Assembly (NCBI RefSeq): GCF_002234675.1
Contig: NC_019868.2
Location: 19,066,743 to 19,130,742, forward strand
Length of the DNA: 64,000 nt
Direction of reading: 5' to 3'
DNA from: Oryzias latipes
Lineage: Eukaryota > Chordata > Actinopteri > Beloniformes > Adrianichthyidae
Under the pieces are notes generated by a model. It worked only from the letters and a program-made list of their open reading frames with translations, did no database searches and was not told the origin of the DNA. The translations under genes were made by a program, and so were the position numbers. This document shows, piece by piece, positions 37,053 through 57,187 of this stretch (its first letter is position 1; the number at the start of each line of letters is the position of its first letter).

Positions 37053-38162
37053 ATGAGTCCACCAGACACGTCCAACAGCTCCGGAGAGGGGGAGGCAGGT
37101 GAAGGCAATTTTCAGCTGAATGATAGCATGGGTTTACACCAACCTGGTTTCCACACTGACATCACTAAACATCTGGGAGTTCAGATCACCCTGATCACAG
37201 CGTACTCCCTGATCATCCTCCTGGGACTTCTGGGTAATTCGCTCGTCATTTACATGATCATTCGCTACAGGAACATGCGCACCGTCACCAACTTCTTCAT
37301 AGCCAATCTTGCCCTGGCAGACCTTCTGGTGAACACTCTCTGCCTGCCCTTCACTCTGGTGTACACTCTGTTGGACGAGTGGAAGTTCGGGGCGGTCCTA
37401 TGCCACATGGTGCCCTTTGCTCAGGCCCTGAGCGTGCACGTGTCCATTCTGACCCTCACAGTCATCGCTCTGGAGCGCTACCGCTGCATCGTCTTCCACC
37501 TGGGCCGCCGTCTAACCTGGCACTCCAGCCTCCTCATCATGGCCTTTACCTGGACCGTGTCTGCCGTTCTGGCTGCACCGCTGGCCATTTTTAGAGAGTA
37601 CCGCCAAGAAGAGATCCCCTCCATCAATCTGCGCATTGCTGTCTGTTCTGAGAAGTGGCCCCATGGGACCAGCAGGGATGGCGTCATCTACAGCCTCTTC
37701 ATGCTCCTTCTGCAATACATCATACCTTTAGCTGTCATCAGTTATGCTTACATATGCATCTGGGTCAAACTGAAGAACCACATCAGTCCATCCAGCCGGA
37801 ATGACAACATCAACCGGCGCAAAAAGACCACAAAGATGTTAGCGCTGGTTGTGGTGGTCTTTGCCACCTGCTGGCTGCCTTTTCACGTGTTCCAGCTAGC
37901 CAGTGATCTGGACCTGGTGCTCCGGTTTGAGGAGTATAAATTCATATACACCGTGTTCCACGTTGTGGCCATGTGCTCAACTTTTGCCAACCCGCTCCTG
38001 TATGGGTGGATGAATAAAAACTACAGGAATGGGTTCCTCATGGTGTTCCGTTGCGAGGACAAACCGGAATCCTTCCACCCAGAGGGATCATTTAGGACGC
38101 GCTCCGTTAGAGGACCGGCTTTAAACAGTCGTAATGGAGTACCCCCTCCCACTGCTGTATGA
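37053..38162 (+). CDS. npy7r: Neuropeptide Y receptor, Y2/Y7 subfamily
   Basis: A 369-residue rhodopsin-class GPCR encoded by one coding exon. It is expected at the plasma membrane, binding NPY/PYY peptides and signalling through Gi/o. Two N-glycosylation sequons (Asn8, Asn23) lie in the N-tail. Visible family marks are GNSLVIYMII in TM1, NLALADLLVNTLCLPF in TM2, a disulfide pair (ALCHMV-type Cys before TM3 and AVCSEKWP in loop 2), ERYRC at the end of TM3, CWLPFHVFQL in TM6, and STFANPLLYGWMN in TM7. An FRCED cysteine after TM7 is a likely palmitoylation site. The TM regions closely match mammalian NPY2R. The neighbours are 5q35-type genes, which points to Y7, the Y2 sister gene lost in mammals, rather than Y2 itself. 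Y2-subfamily membership is near certain; the Y7 call is likely. Confidence 0.92.
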   Translation: MSPPDTSNSSGEGEAGEGNFQLNDSMGLHQPGFHTDITKHLGVQITLITAYSLIILLGLLGNSLVIYMIIRYRNMRTVTNFFIANLALADLLVNTLCLPFTLVYTLLDEWKFGAVLCHMVPFAQALSVHVSILTLTVIALERYRCIVFHLGRRLTWHSSLLIMAFTWTVSAVLAAPLAIFREYRQEEIPSINLRIAVCSEKWPHGTSRDGVIYSLFMLLLQYIIPLAVISYAYICIWVKLKNHISPSSRNDNINRRKKTTKMLALVVVVFATCWLPFHVFQLASDLDLVLRFEEYKFIYTVFHVVAMCSTFANPLLYGWMNKNYRNGFLMVFRCEDKPESFHPEGSFRTRSVRGPALNSRNGVPPPTAV

Positions 38163-39600
38163 GAGGCCCAGAGCACGAACACAGCAGACATACCTCCGTC
38201 ACGAAGAGAAAAACCATTGGGATCCAGAGTGGATCAGAGCTTTGCATGCAGAATCCTTCGTTCCTTGTTAAATACATTTATTAAATGAAACGTGTGTTTA
38301 AGATGTAAATGATTTTGAACCCAGGAACAATGTTCTCATGTACAAGCAACATTTTTCTTTTGGTGAGTAATGTCCAGCTCAACTCTTAGCACAACGGAGG
38401 TTGAATTTTTCACACTATAGCTGCTGGCTGTTCATTGTATTTGGATAATTCTCACTTAATTAATCCAAGTACTTTGTTTTGGATTGGTGACAATGTTCCG
38501 GCAGTGCTACATACGATCCTCTTCCAAGAAATCCAGTTGGGGAGCCTCTTTAATTTTCTGTCCGAACAGGAAGCTAATTGTCTTCACCTGGCAACCAGCT
38601 GTTCCTGATTAGATGGACCTTAGGGACTCTGCTTTTCAGACTGTGCAACTGTAAAACCGGTGACCTGTGCTCAATGAGAGCAACGCACCGTTGATATCTT
38701 CATTACGGAGGCTGATCTGAGGAGATGTAGAAGGAATGTGTGATTCTACATTCATTACTTTGCTGCTAAAGTGCTCTTTGTTGGTGGTCTTCGAGGAACA
38801 GGAGACATTAATCAAATACAAGGCCCCTGGGCGCACATTTTCAGCCTGGGCTGAACCAAGATGTCCTATGCCTGATTTGTTTATCAAGAAAAAAAATATG
38901 GTTTGTGCACCTATATCTGATAAAGTGAGCTCTGTGTATGTGTAGCAGTAAATGAAAAAAAAAACCCTGAGTGTAAAGTGCAACAGAAAATAACCTATTT
39001 AGCAGCATGGAACGCTACGGATCCCCTTAAAGGACATTTAATAAGAAAAACAAGTGAAGTTAATAGGAAAAAAAATCTGGCTGGTGTGCACCAGTTTTTT
39101 TATTTATTTTTTTTAATACTTTTTTTCTTCAATGTCTCTTTAGGGGCTCCTTAGAGCTGTGACTACATGTCTAAATCTTTTTTAGTCCAGTGCATGTGCA
39201 TTTGCAGTGGGAAAAAACATGAAATCAAGTGCTGTACTTTTCACAATATATTCTAAAAACACACAGGGGAGAATGGTAGTAAATTAATCCAATAAAATGT
39301 TTAATGAGTGTGGCTTCTACAATGTCTTATAGATGATATTATATATATTACTCACTTCTGAAGTTGTTCTCACCCACATGTTCTGCTGTAAGCTACTTGT
39401 ATGTACTTTAAAATTATTCTGGAAGATCTGTCAGCACACGCGCGCACATGAGCATAAAGTATATGTGCAAAAAGAAATGCTTTTTCCATAGTTCTCTGCT
39501 GCCATCTAGTGTCCAAAATGAGCGTTGCGTCTTCACCGCCAACCGGAAGTGTCGTCACTGCTTCGTGAATGTTTGACCTTCCTCTATTTCTGGCTGCTTT
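38163..39600. other. 3' UTR of the NPY receptor and spacer
   Basis: A poly(A) signal variant ATTAAA at 38280-38285 follows the receptor stop by about 120 bases. Beyond it the sequence is AT-rich with no gene. A short GC-rich stretch from about 39520 leads into the first exon of prelid1. Confidence 0.5.
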
Positions 39601-39693
39601 ACGGTTGACATGGCGAGAGGGAGTTTGGACAGTGCAGTGTGTCCCGACATTTGAAATGCTGCTTCTAACTCTTTAACCAGTGACACGGTGCAG
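39601..39693 (+). promoter_or_regulatory. prelid1: Probable non-coding first exon of prelid1
   Basis: A CpG-containing stretch with ACATGGCGAGAGG ends in a strong donor (GTGCAG|GTAAGC at 39693/39694). It would splice to 40198, 28 bases before the start codon. The 5' limit is not known. Confidence 0.5.
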
Positions 39694-40225
39694 GTAAGCT
39701 TGACTCGCCTTCGATGTATTCTTATTTACTGATTCACAGAGTGTAGTTTAGTTAAGGACATTTCTGGAGGGTCCATTCATTCATAAAAATCACATGCTAG
39801 GCTAACTAATGTTAGCTAGAGAAGACGTGTGTACGTGACGTGCGTGCTGTTCGCTTTTTTTGTTATTACGTCTTTGTTTTTTTACATTACGTTCCCAGTA
39901 GGATAAACGTGTATACGTTTAGGGATATTTAAAAAATAAAAGGCAGTTTCGGGGTCCGTTTACTTTTTTATTTAACCCACACCTGGTCACGGATGTTTGT
40001 TAGCTTAAAAGACCAGTATTGCGACACACCGCGGCGCTACCAGCTGCTGTTGATTTCTAAATGTTTTTAGTCATATACTTTTTATATGTAATATTGTATC
40101 CTATATATTTCGCATACATTTTAACCCCCCCCCCTTAAAAAAGTGTGCTTTATCTATTCCATTCTTATCCACACAGTTCTGTTCTCTATCTTTTCAGGAT
40201 GTTGTCAGAGTAAACTAAGGGAACA

Positions 40226-43200
40226 ATGGTGAAGTATTTTTACTGCTCGGGTTTGCTAAAGAGCACTTGGGACCAAGTTTGCACTGCTTTCTGGCAAAGG
40301 TATCCCAACCCTTACAGGTGAGCATCCAATGGCGTTTTCCCCACATATACTTTTCTGATACAACTAAACAAAATGAAATATCATCTTAGATCCCCTTCCT
40401 GATCCAACGCTGTATTCTAACCGGGCTGGGGACCGGCACAGGGAGACCCGGACTTGGGCCCCCTTGTGTAGTTAGGCAGTAAAGTGAAGGGTCCACAGGA
40501 CCCACGGCCATCCCACCGCTATAAGGAAAATCCTCAATGCACTAAATATTTTCTTTACATGTCATGCTTTAGAAGTGATTAAAACAAGTTGATGAGTATC
40601 TAAAAGCTGAACTTTAGGAGTGACTATAAGAAAAACTGTTAATAAATTTAGCTGAAAAGGCATTATTTATTATAAAACAGAAACATTTTTACAAATACTA
40701 CACTGTCTCTGGCGTTGTAAGATTTTTGTTTTGTTTACCTAATATTTAATTTAGCTTAAATCACATTTCTACATTATACTTAAGCACTTTTATTTAATTC
40801 CCTTTTTGTGTCGACATTTTTATTGTTTTGGGAAAACTGAAACTATCTTCATGACGATTATTTATTGTTTTTCCTTTTCGGTTTCATGCAACACTCTGGT
40901 GTTAAATTAATAAATCTTTTTGTTTTTTTATGCTTTCATAACTACCAGTATTCCTGTCTTCACTTGATTTTTGTTAATTTTGCTTTAAATTGTGGGAAAA
41001 TAAAATCTAAGAATTTAACTGAAGCTGACATTAAAATGGATTTCCTGATGTAACTGCCTCCGATAACGATGAAGCTCTCACCTATCAGCAGTGAGATGAT
41101 TCGTTTGTAGAAAGAAGCAGTTGATACAGAAGACTAAAAAAGTTCCCAAACGTTTTATGAAACTTAGAAAAGGAAAATGGCCAATGAATTATTTTGAAAA
41201 CAATGAATTGCCATCTCCAACTATTTTCTTCTTCCTACAGTAATCATGTCTTGACAGAGGACATCATTTTCAGAGAGGTGACCCCAAACAACTGCCTCAT
41301 TTCCAGACGACTGTTGACCAAAACCAGCCGCTCTCCTCGCTGGATGGAACGCTACCTTCCAAAGCACATGGCCAGCTCGGCGTACATCATTGAGGACTCC
41401 ATTGTGGACCCACAGAAAAGGACCATGACCACGCTAACATGGAACATCAGCCACGCCCGGCTCATGGTACTGACACATTTTCCGCCACATTTATCTAAAT
41501 GTTTGCGTCGTCATTTTGTGTTCATTTGTTGCCTTTTGTCAGTCTGTAGAAGAGCGCTGCCACTACGAAGTCGACCCTGAGAATGGCAGCTGGACGGAGA
41601 TTAAAAGGGAAGCCTGGATCTCGTCCAACGTCTTTGGGCTTTCTAGAGCCATTCAGGTCAGTGGAGTGGAGCGCCGTTTGTGATGTTGGACAGAACGACG
41701 ACTCAGCCATTTCTCCTCAGTAAAAGTCTCCTCTGTCTTGGCTCACTTTGTTGACATTCCAGGAATTTGGGCTGGCAAGATTTAAGACGAGCGTCACAAA
41801 GACCATGAAGGGCTTTGAGTATGTGCTGGCCAAAATGCAAGGTAATGATGGGACGGTTGCTCATTCTACTCTGTTTACATTTAGTCTCATCTGTGGAACA
41901 ATTCCTTTTCGATTATCCGAAAACATGATGCAGATTGTGGAGAAATGTGGATAAAAATGTTTGGTCTTTGGACATAATATATTGTTTTTTTTTTTGTTTT
42001 TTTTTTTTACATAAAATGGACTTCTGTAACAAATTAATCCTTCGAAGTAAATTTTGTTTGGCAGGAATTAAATGCTAGAAAAGCAATGAGTAAAACAAAA
42101 GGAACAACTGAGAAAAGTAAGGGATAAAACAAACTTCCTATCAAGAGCTCACAAATCCAGAATGAGATGTAGAGTTACTCTTTAGATAATCGGGCTGCCG
42201 GCTTTGCCTTCTAAAGATTTCAATTAAACTGTTTTCATTCATTCATTTTCCAAGCCATTTTTTCCCCTTTCGGGGTCACGTGGTTGCTGGAGCCTATCCC
42301 GGCCACTTGTGGGCGAAGGCAGGGGACATCCTGGACAGGTCGCCAGCCTGTCACAGGGCCACAAAGCACACCCATGCACACACACATTCACACCTAGAGG
42401 CAGTTTAGAGTAACCAGTTAACCTATGAAGCATGTTTTTGGATGGTGAACCTTTTGATAACAGTATTAAAACTGCACTGAATCTCCACAGTCTGTTTTTC
42501 TTTTATAGTTTTCTTTCTAAAAAAAATTAAAATAATATTTCAAATATTAATTTAGTTTTGAACTAGAATGTTCCTTTTTTCCACATAAAATGCACTAGTT
42601 TGACATTGTCTGCATTTCCACCTGCTTGTAAAAAAGTCCTAAACGGTTTATTACCTTGGATTGTTGCTGGGAAACTGATAACAGCTGATACACACCAAAC
42701 CTTTGAGATAGACTGAACTTTGTCACACCGGTTAGAAATCTATGTTTGGCTGTACAGCCAGTCTACTTCCCATCCTTCAAAGACAATTGATACCAACATA
42801 AGAACAGCTGTGATGTGTATGTATAAAAATATATGTATAGCCCCGAAGGCCTTACTGGTAAAAACAATAGCTAGGAATTAATACGTAAATACCATTTATT
42901 CCAACTCCATCAAGAAAATGCGTTCTTGATGTAAAAGGTTACCTGTTTGTTTTTATCTGGATCAAGAACCTCAAAATGTGTCTTTTTTTTGTGGACTGAT
43001 GGCTTTTGTGGTCAGATTGACTACAGGATTGGAACAGTTTGGTTTTTACTTTTAACAGGTAGATTACTGAACCAAAATGAACCAGATTAAACTCAGATTA
43101 GAGAAAACCTTTTGAAGAAATGTCCAGCTGCTGTAACCAAAGATTACTATTACTTCCAAAACACAGGATCTGACTAATCTTTTTTTTTTTTTAATATTGA

Positions 43201-43384
43201 TTAAAAAAATGAAAGAACTTGCAGCAAAAATGATTTTTTTTATTTATTCTTTCTTTCTTCAGGGGAAACTCCGTCGAGATCATTAGCGGAAACAGCGACA
43301 GAGCGTGCGAGGGAAACGGCGCTGGCAGCTAAAGAGAAAGCCAAGGACTTGGCTTCACATGCACAGAAGAAGCAATTCGTTTGA
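40226..43384 (+). CDS. prelid1: PRELI domain-containing protein 1
   Basis: A mitochondrial intermembrane-space lipid carrier. With TRIAP1 it moves phosphatidic acid between membranes to feed cardiolipin synthesis (known for the family). Coding exons are 40226-40317, 41241-41466, 41543-41656, 41763-41841 and 43263-43384, 633 nt in all, giving 210 residues (human PRELID1 has 219). The start is MVKYFYCSGLLKSTWDQV and the PRELI/MSF1 domain fills residues 1 to about 170. Conserved blocks include FWQRYPNPYS, LTEDIIFREVTP, SRRLLTKT, EDSIVDPQ, TWNISHARLM and KTMKGFEYVLAKMQG. The C-terminus is a charged Ala/Lys/Glu helix (ERARETALAAKEKAKDLASH). Fish have duplicated copies (a/b), and I cannot say which this is. 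Its 3' end faces that of mxd3. Confidence 0.96.
42225..42440. repeat. Common teleost interspersed repeat
   Basis: Landmarks are TTTCGGGGTCACGTGGTTGC, TGGAGCCTATCCCGGC, GGGCGAAGGCAGGGGACATC, GACAGGTCGCCAGCCTGTC and ACACATTCACACCTAGAGG. This is a repeat I recognise as frequent in fish genomes. It lies in the last intron of prelid1. I cannot assign its class. Confidence 0.75.
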
Positions 43385-43826
43385 GCTCGACTGACACTGG
43401 GACGTACTTGCCTCTACTCATTCAGAAAGGCACTGCTTGGGCAGCACGGGGTTAGACTCATCCAACCAAAACGGTGGGCGGACCACAAAACGCCTGATCT
43501 GGGTTGGGAACCTCCCTCGTCACCTCCGATGCCTCATCCTCTGAGCACTTTCCATCGATGAAGACCGTGGAAATGAGTGCAGAAGGCCCAGCATGCCATG
43601 CAGAAATGTCCACTGAAAGTGTTCCTTAAACCTCTGCTCAGCCTCAATTCCCGCCAGGGTTTTACATTTCATCTTGTTCCTGTTTGTCCTTTTCAAGCTG
43701 TTTCAGAAAAGTCACTTGCAGTTATCTGATCAAACCTCAATCAATTAAAAAAAACAAAGTCCTTGATGACATTGTTTGGTAAAAGGTCTACAGCTGTAAT
43801 AGGAGCTGTGGATACTGCTAAACTGT

Positions 43827-43881
43827 AATAAAGCTGTTCCATAACACTGTTCCATTACAGAAATGTAAGTTTGTCAATAAA
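43827..43881 (+). terminator. prelid1: Poly(A) signals of prelid1
   Basis: AATAAA occurs at 43827-43832 and again at 43876-43881, some 440-490 bases after the stop codon. Confidence 0.6.
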
Positions 43882-44035
43882 AATCCATTCATTACATCAC
43901 TTTGACATTTATTTCCTAATTTCAATTTCTAAGAGTTCAGTCTAGGATCAGATTTTTCTTTTGGTTGAACTGAAAATGAATTGAAATAACTCAAATAAAA
44001 AGGACCATAAACACATCTTTTAAATATATAAAATA

Positions 44036-44041
44036 TTTATT
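44036..44041 (-). terminator. mxd3: Poly(A) signal of mxd3
   Basis: AATAAA on the minus strand, about 900 bases beyond the mxd3 stop codon at 44940. The interval 44042-44939 would then be its 3' UTR. It lies only about 150 bases from the prelid1 poly(A) site on the other strand. Confidence 0.45.
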
Positions 44042-44939
44042 TGTTTAAAAAATGCTTACATCAGTTAAAAAAAGAAATGCTACATAGTTTTACTGGGCGG
44101 AAACGAGAAAAAAAAAAGTAAGGCAGCTTGCATATAAAAAGTGAAAGAGGTTGGGAGAGCACCTGGGGTCATTAAATACACCATGATCGCCTGTCATAAA
44201 GCTTCTATTGCATAATTACAAGTAGATATGGTCTGCCGTACAGAAAACATTGGTTGTATGCATAATTCACAACATGCTAAAAATACAAACCTCTCTAAAG
44301 TAACTTAATGCCTAAACTAAAAGGAAGATCAGATTCTTCATAGTAACTAAAGACTGAATTGTGCACAAATATGTCAAATAGCTTTTTGGCAGCGGTACTT
44401 AATCACCAAATATTGATGTGCAAAATGTAATAATGTGTTAAGTTTGCAGTTTTCCTTTGGAAATCTTGAAACAAGTGCAATAGATGGACATTATGTGCAA
44501 CAGAAAAAGGAAGAAAAACATCTGATGACTGCCAAAACACAGCACAGAAAAAATGTGGAAGTGCACGCTAAACCTGAAACCAAAACAGTGCTAAGAAAAA
44601 AGCTCAACCAATACAAAACCAAATCTGACTTAAGGCAGGATGAATTTACTGTAGACGTAAGGATTGTTCAGGTTTGATTATAGGAAGCCCTTTTGAAGAA
44701 GACTGAATGCTTAAATGCTGGAAGATAAAGAAAACGACAACCGTATGGCTTATGAGCACAAAGGAAGTATGCAAAATGTGATGTACATCTTAGCTTTGTC
44801 GGTTTTGACGAGTCCTGCTTCAAAAAGTGTGGAGCAGCAATATGTTTCTGCACGGTCCTTCAGCTTCTGAATGTTTTTCCTGGTTTTGTCTGCTTGGTGG
44901 ATGGAACGGGCGACAAAAGAAAACCTAAGTTCCTCACTG

Positions 44940-46567
44940 TCATAGCCAGGCTTTGTCCATGCTGGAGTAACAGTGGTCTGCACCCGTGTGTGTAATGCTC
45001 AGTTCATCAGAGTCGCATTCAAACACGATGCTTTCCACGTCGACCTCTACGTCCTCTGTGAAGAAGCAAACTACATGGATTAGAGACCACACCGGCAAAT
45101 GCCCGACGAACAGGTTTTATGTGGACGTCGATGGGGTTTGTCGTCCGCCTACCTGTGTCCGAGTCCGACCTCTCTGAGGACATGGTGGAGCCGTGGCTGT
45201 TGTTCCTCATCCTCTCCGTGCCTCTCTCCAGCTGCTCCAGCCGAATCCGGAGCTCCCTCTGCTCCCAGAGGAGACGGCCCTTTAGCTGCTCTGCACGCTC
45301 GTCCTGCTCCTGCAGCTTCTAAGAGAGAGCAACAAAACGGAGCTTCAAGAAATGCTTTGAACCAAATCAAAGCTCTAAATACTACAGGACGTGGAGGTGC
45401 ACCTTGATGTGAAGCTGGGCTTGTCTCAGCAGGCTGAGGGTGGTGTTCCTCGACGAGTCGGACGACAAGGGGACTTGCTTTTTCAGCTGCTCCAAGCAGT
45501 GTCTCAGCTGAGCGCGTCTGCATCCACACAAAGTATCTTCAGCAACCATGCAGGAAGTCAAAAAGTGTGCTTTTATTTTATTTTTTGAGAAAAAGGTTTA
45601 CCTGTTCTTCTCCAGTTCGTTGTGAACAGACCTGTTACTGCAAAAAAAAATAAAAAAAATAAACATCAGTATGTGCCGATAAATTCAATTAAATTTATAA
45701 AAGAAGCAGCAACAGAAAAAGTTTTATTTTTATTTTGGTGGTGTTGAACACCATTTTCAATGTAAGGCTGGCCACGCCCTCTTATCGCTTATATCTTATG
45801 TAAATAGACAAACCTATTGCCACCGACTGATATTTTCTTGCTCTTCTGCTTGCCCGTCTTGTCGGAGTGAGGAGAGCTGATAGGAAGGACCAAAGCATAT
45901 CCATGTTCAGCCTCTGCGGAGGACAAAAACAGCCCGCTTAGACTGAAACACAACAGCAAGCGCACTAACTTCTCATTTTTTCAGCTTCTGATCGTTTTGA
46001 TGGAAAACTGCTTTAAAAGTTGCCAAACAACATCCTTTCCATCCAAATCCCTCCGCATCCGTCACCAGCCGATTTCGGTTGTTTTGGCGCCATCGTTAAC
46101 GACTCAGCCATCAAATCAGTGTTTTCAATTTTAATTTAAAATATATACATTTTACACTTCGTCCACAATTATAGTAGCTTATTTTAACGCACCGTCCCCG
46201 GTCTAAACTTTCAGTCGTCGTAACGTCCGCTCAGCACCGCCCGGACTCGATTTCAAACTGGCCCAGATTGGCGCCTTCCAGTACAATGATGCGATCGATA
46301 TATAGGTCACTGAGTCAAACTGTAAAAGAGCCCCTACCCTGCATAACCCCCGACTAGTAACACTGTCAACAACACATCAGATAATTGCCAATTGTGTTCT
46401 ACTGCAGATATATTACGCGGATATAATTATAATGGCTTTCTATGCCTCTTGTTTTTGTTACAAGCTCTGCTGACGCTCGACAAATAAAAAGGCTAACCTC
46501 GCTCTCTCCTCTCCAAAAACTCCGCAGCCCGAAGAAGAACTTGGATGTTGCAAATGTGTCCTTCCAT
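44940..46567 (-). CDS. mxd3: MAX dimerization protein 3 (bHLH-zip repressor)
   Basis: A nuclear transcription factor that pairs with MAX at E-boxes, opposes MYC and recruits SIN3 corepressors (family knowledge). Minus-strand coding exons are 46567-46498, 45913-45814, 45637-45602, 45517-45403, 45318-45153 and 45055-44940: 603 nt, 200 residues. The N-terminal SIN3-interaction helix reads [16 protein letters not shown] (residues 7-22). The basic-HLH region starts at [20 protein letters not shown] and a Leu/Gln-rich zipper follows ([20 protein letters not shown]). The C-terminal tail keeps [18 protein letters not shown], conserved with human MXD3. The start was chosen because MEGHICNIQ aligns with the human N-terminus. 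Exon 3 has two in-frame acceptors six bases apart. The gene is head to head with fam193b. Confidence 0.96.
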
Positions 46568-47798
46568 TTTCTGCTTTAGATATATTTAAATAGGGTTGGC
46601 GATCGCAGATAAATAAACCTACTGTGTCACAAGCATCAACACAGACTGCAGGAGGGAGCGGGCTGTGTCTGTACTACGTCTGCTTTGCCCAGAGCTTCAA
46701 TGCCTCTGCTGCCTTCACGAACTTCCAGCAAGATCGGAAATTTCCGAACGTTTTGACAAAATCCTTCGCTACATGACTTTTATGAGTGGAATAAAAATAT
46801 ATAAATTATAGAACAATTTTAAATATAAGGAGCGTTTAAATTATTTGAAGAAAGAAATGTTCGCATCTAAAGCATTGTATATTAATATTACATTTCTTCC
46901 AAATTAATTTGTTTGTACACAGATATCCTTAAAATAGTATTTATTGCGCCTGAAATCAAAAATACAGTTTATAAGACAAAAAGTGTCAGTAAAAACTATG
47001 GATCTGCATTTCTATTGTTACGGGTAGTTTGCCCTGTCTGAATACCAATATTTCCAAAGGCATATGAACGTCACAGCAGACACGTCACAGTCAAGCCCTC
47101 TACTCCTCCCCTCCTCTAGAGACGTTCGCGAGACCCTTTTGTGTCATTTTTGTTCATAACATCTATTTTATCGTACTTTTCCCGCACATGAAAATATATC
47201 ACAGCGTTATGTGTTATGCACGCCTGTGCATTTTCATTACGTGTGACATTTTTCCTCAATAATTTTTTTTAGGTTTTGTATTGTGGCTTTATTAACTCTC
47301 ATTATTACAAATGAATTATTCTGATATAGTTGGGGTCCAACTTGCTTGCCTACTGACTTTAAATAGCCATTCTCATTTAACATTTTTACTTTACTATATA
47401 GATGTGTTTATTTGTTTAGAATTTGGTCTCCACCATTTAATATTATTGAATATAAAATAGGCTTTTGCTAGGAACCTAAAAACGACTCCATAAAAAACTA
47501 CCTAGCTTAAAGTAATATGAAGAAAGGGGCGGATAGTTGCCCTTTCCTAATATGGCGGCGACTGGCTTCACTGTATGAATGCGACGTCAACGTTCTTTCC
47601 CATTGAGAGGAGAAGCATCCTTGCCAGTAGTAGCTTTAACCTTTGAACTCCCGAGTGTGCCAGTCGTCCGCCATATTGACTGTTGTCTTGACTGGAGGAG
47701 ACAGAGCGTTTTGAGGTCCGAGAAGAACCGAAAGTGTGCTCCTAAAATAATCAAAACTGGTGCAAACTTGGCCAAAGCATATTGTAACCACCACCGTC
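46568..47798. promoter_or_regulatory. Shared mxd3/fam193b upstream region
   Basis: The 1.23 kb between two divergent start codons. Towards fam193b it has a GC box (GGGGCGG, 47527-47533), a YY1-type site AATATGGCGGCG (47549-47560) and an inverted GCCATATT core near 47670-47677. Near mxd3 it holds a CpG-containing stretch (46620-46740). No TATA box is obvious on either side. The middle (46790-47470) is AT-rich. Confidence 0.6.
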
Positions 47799-57187
<9,389 letters not shown>

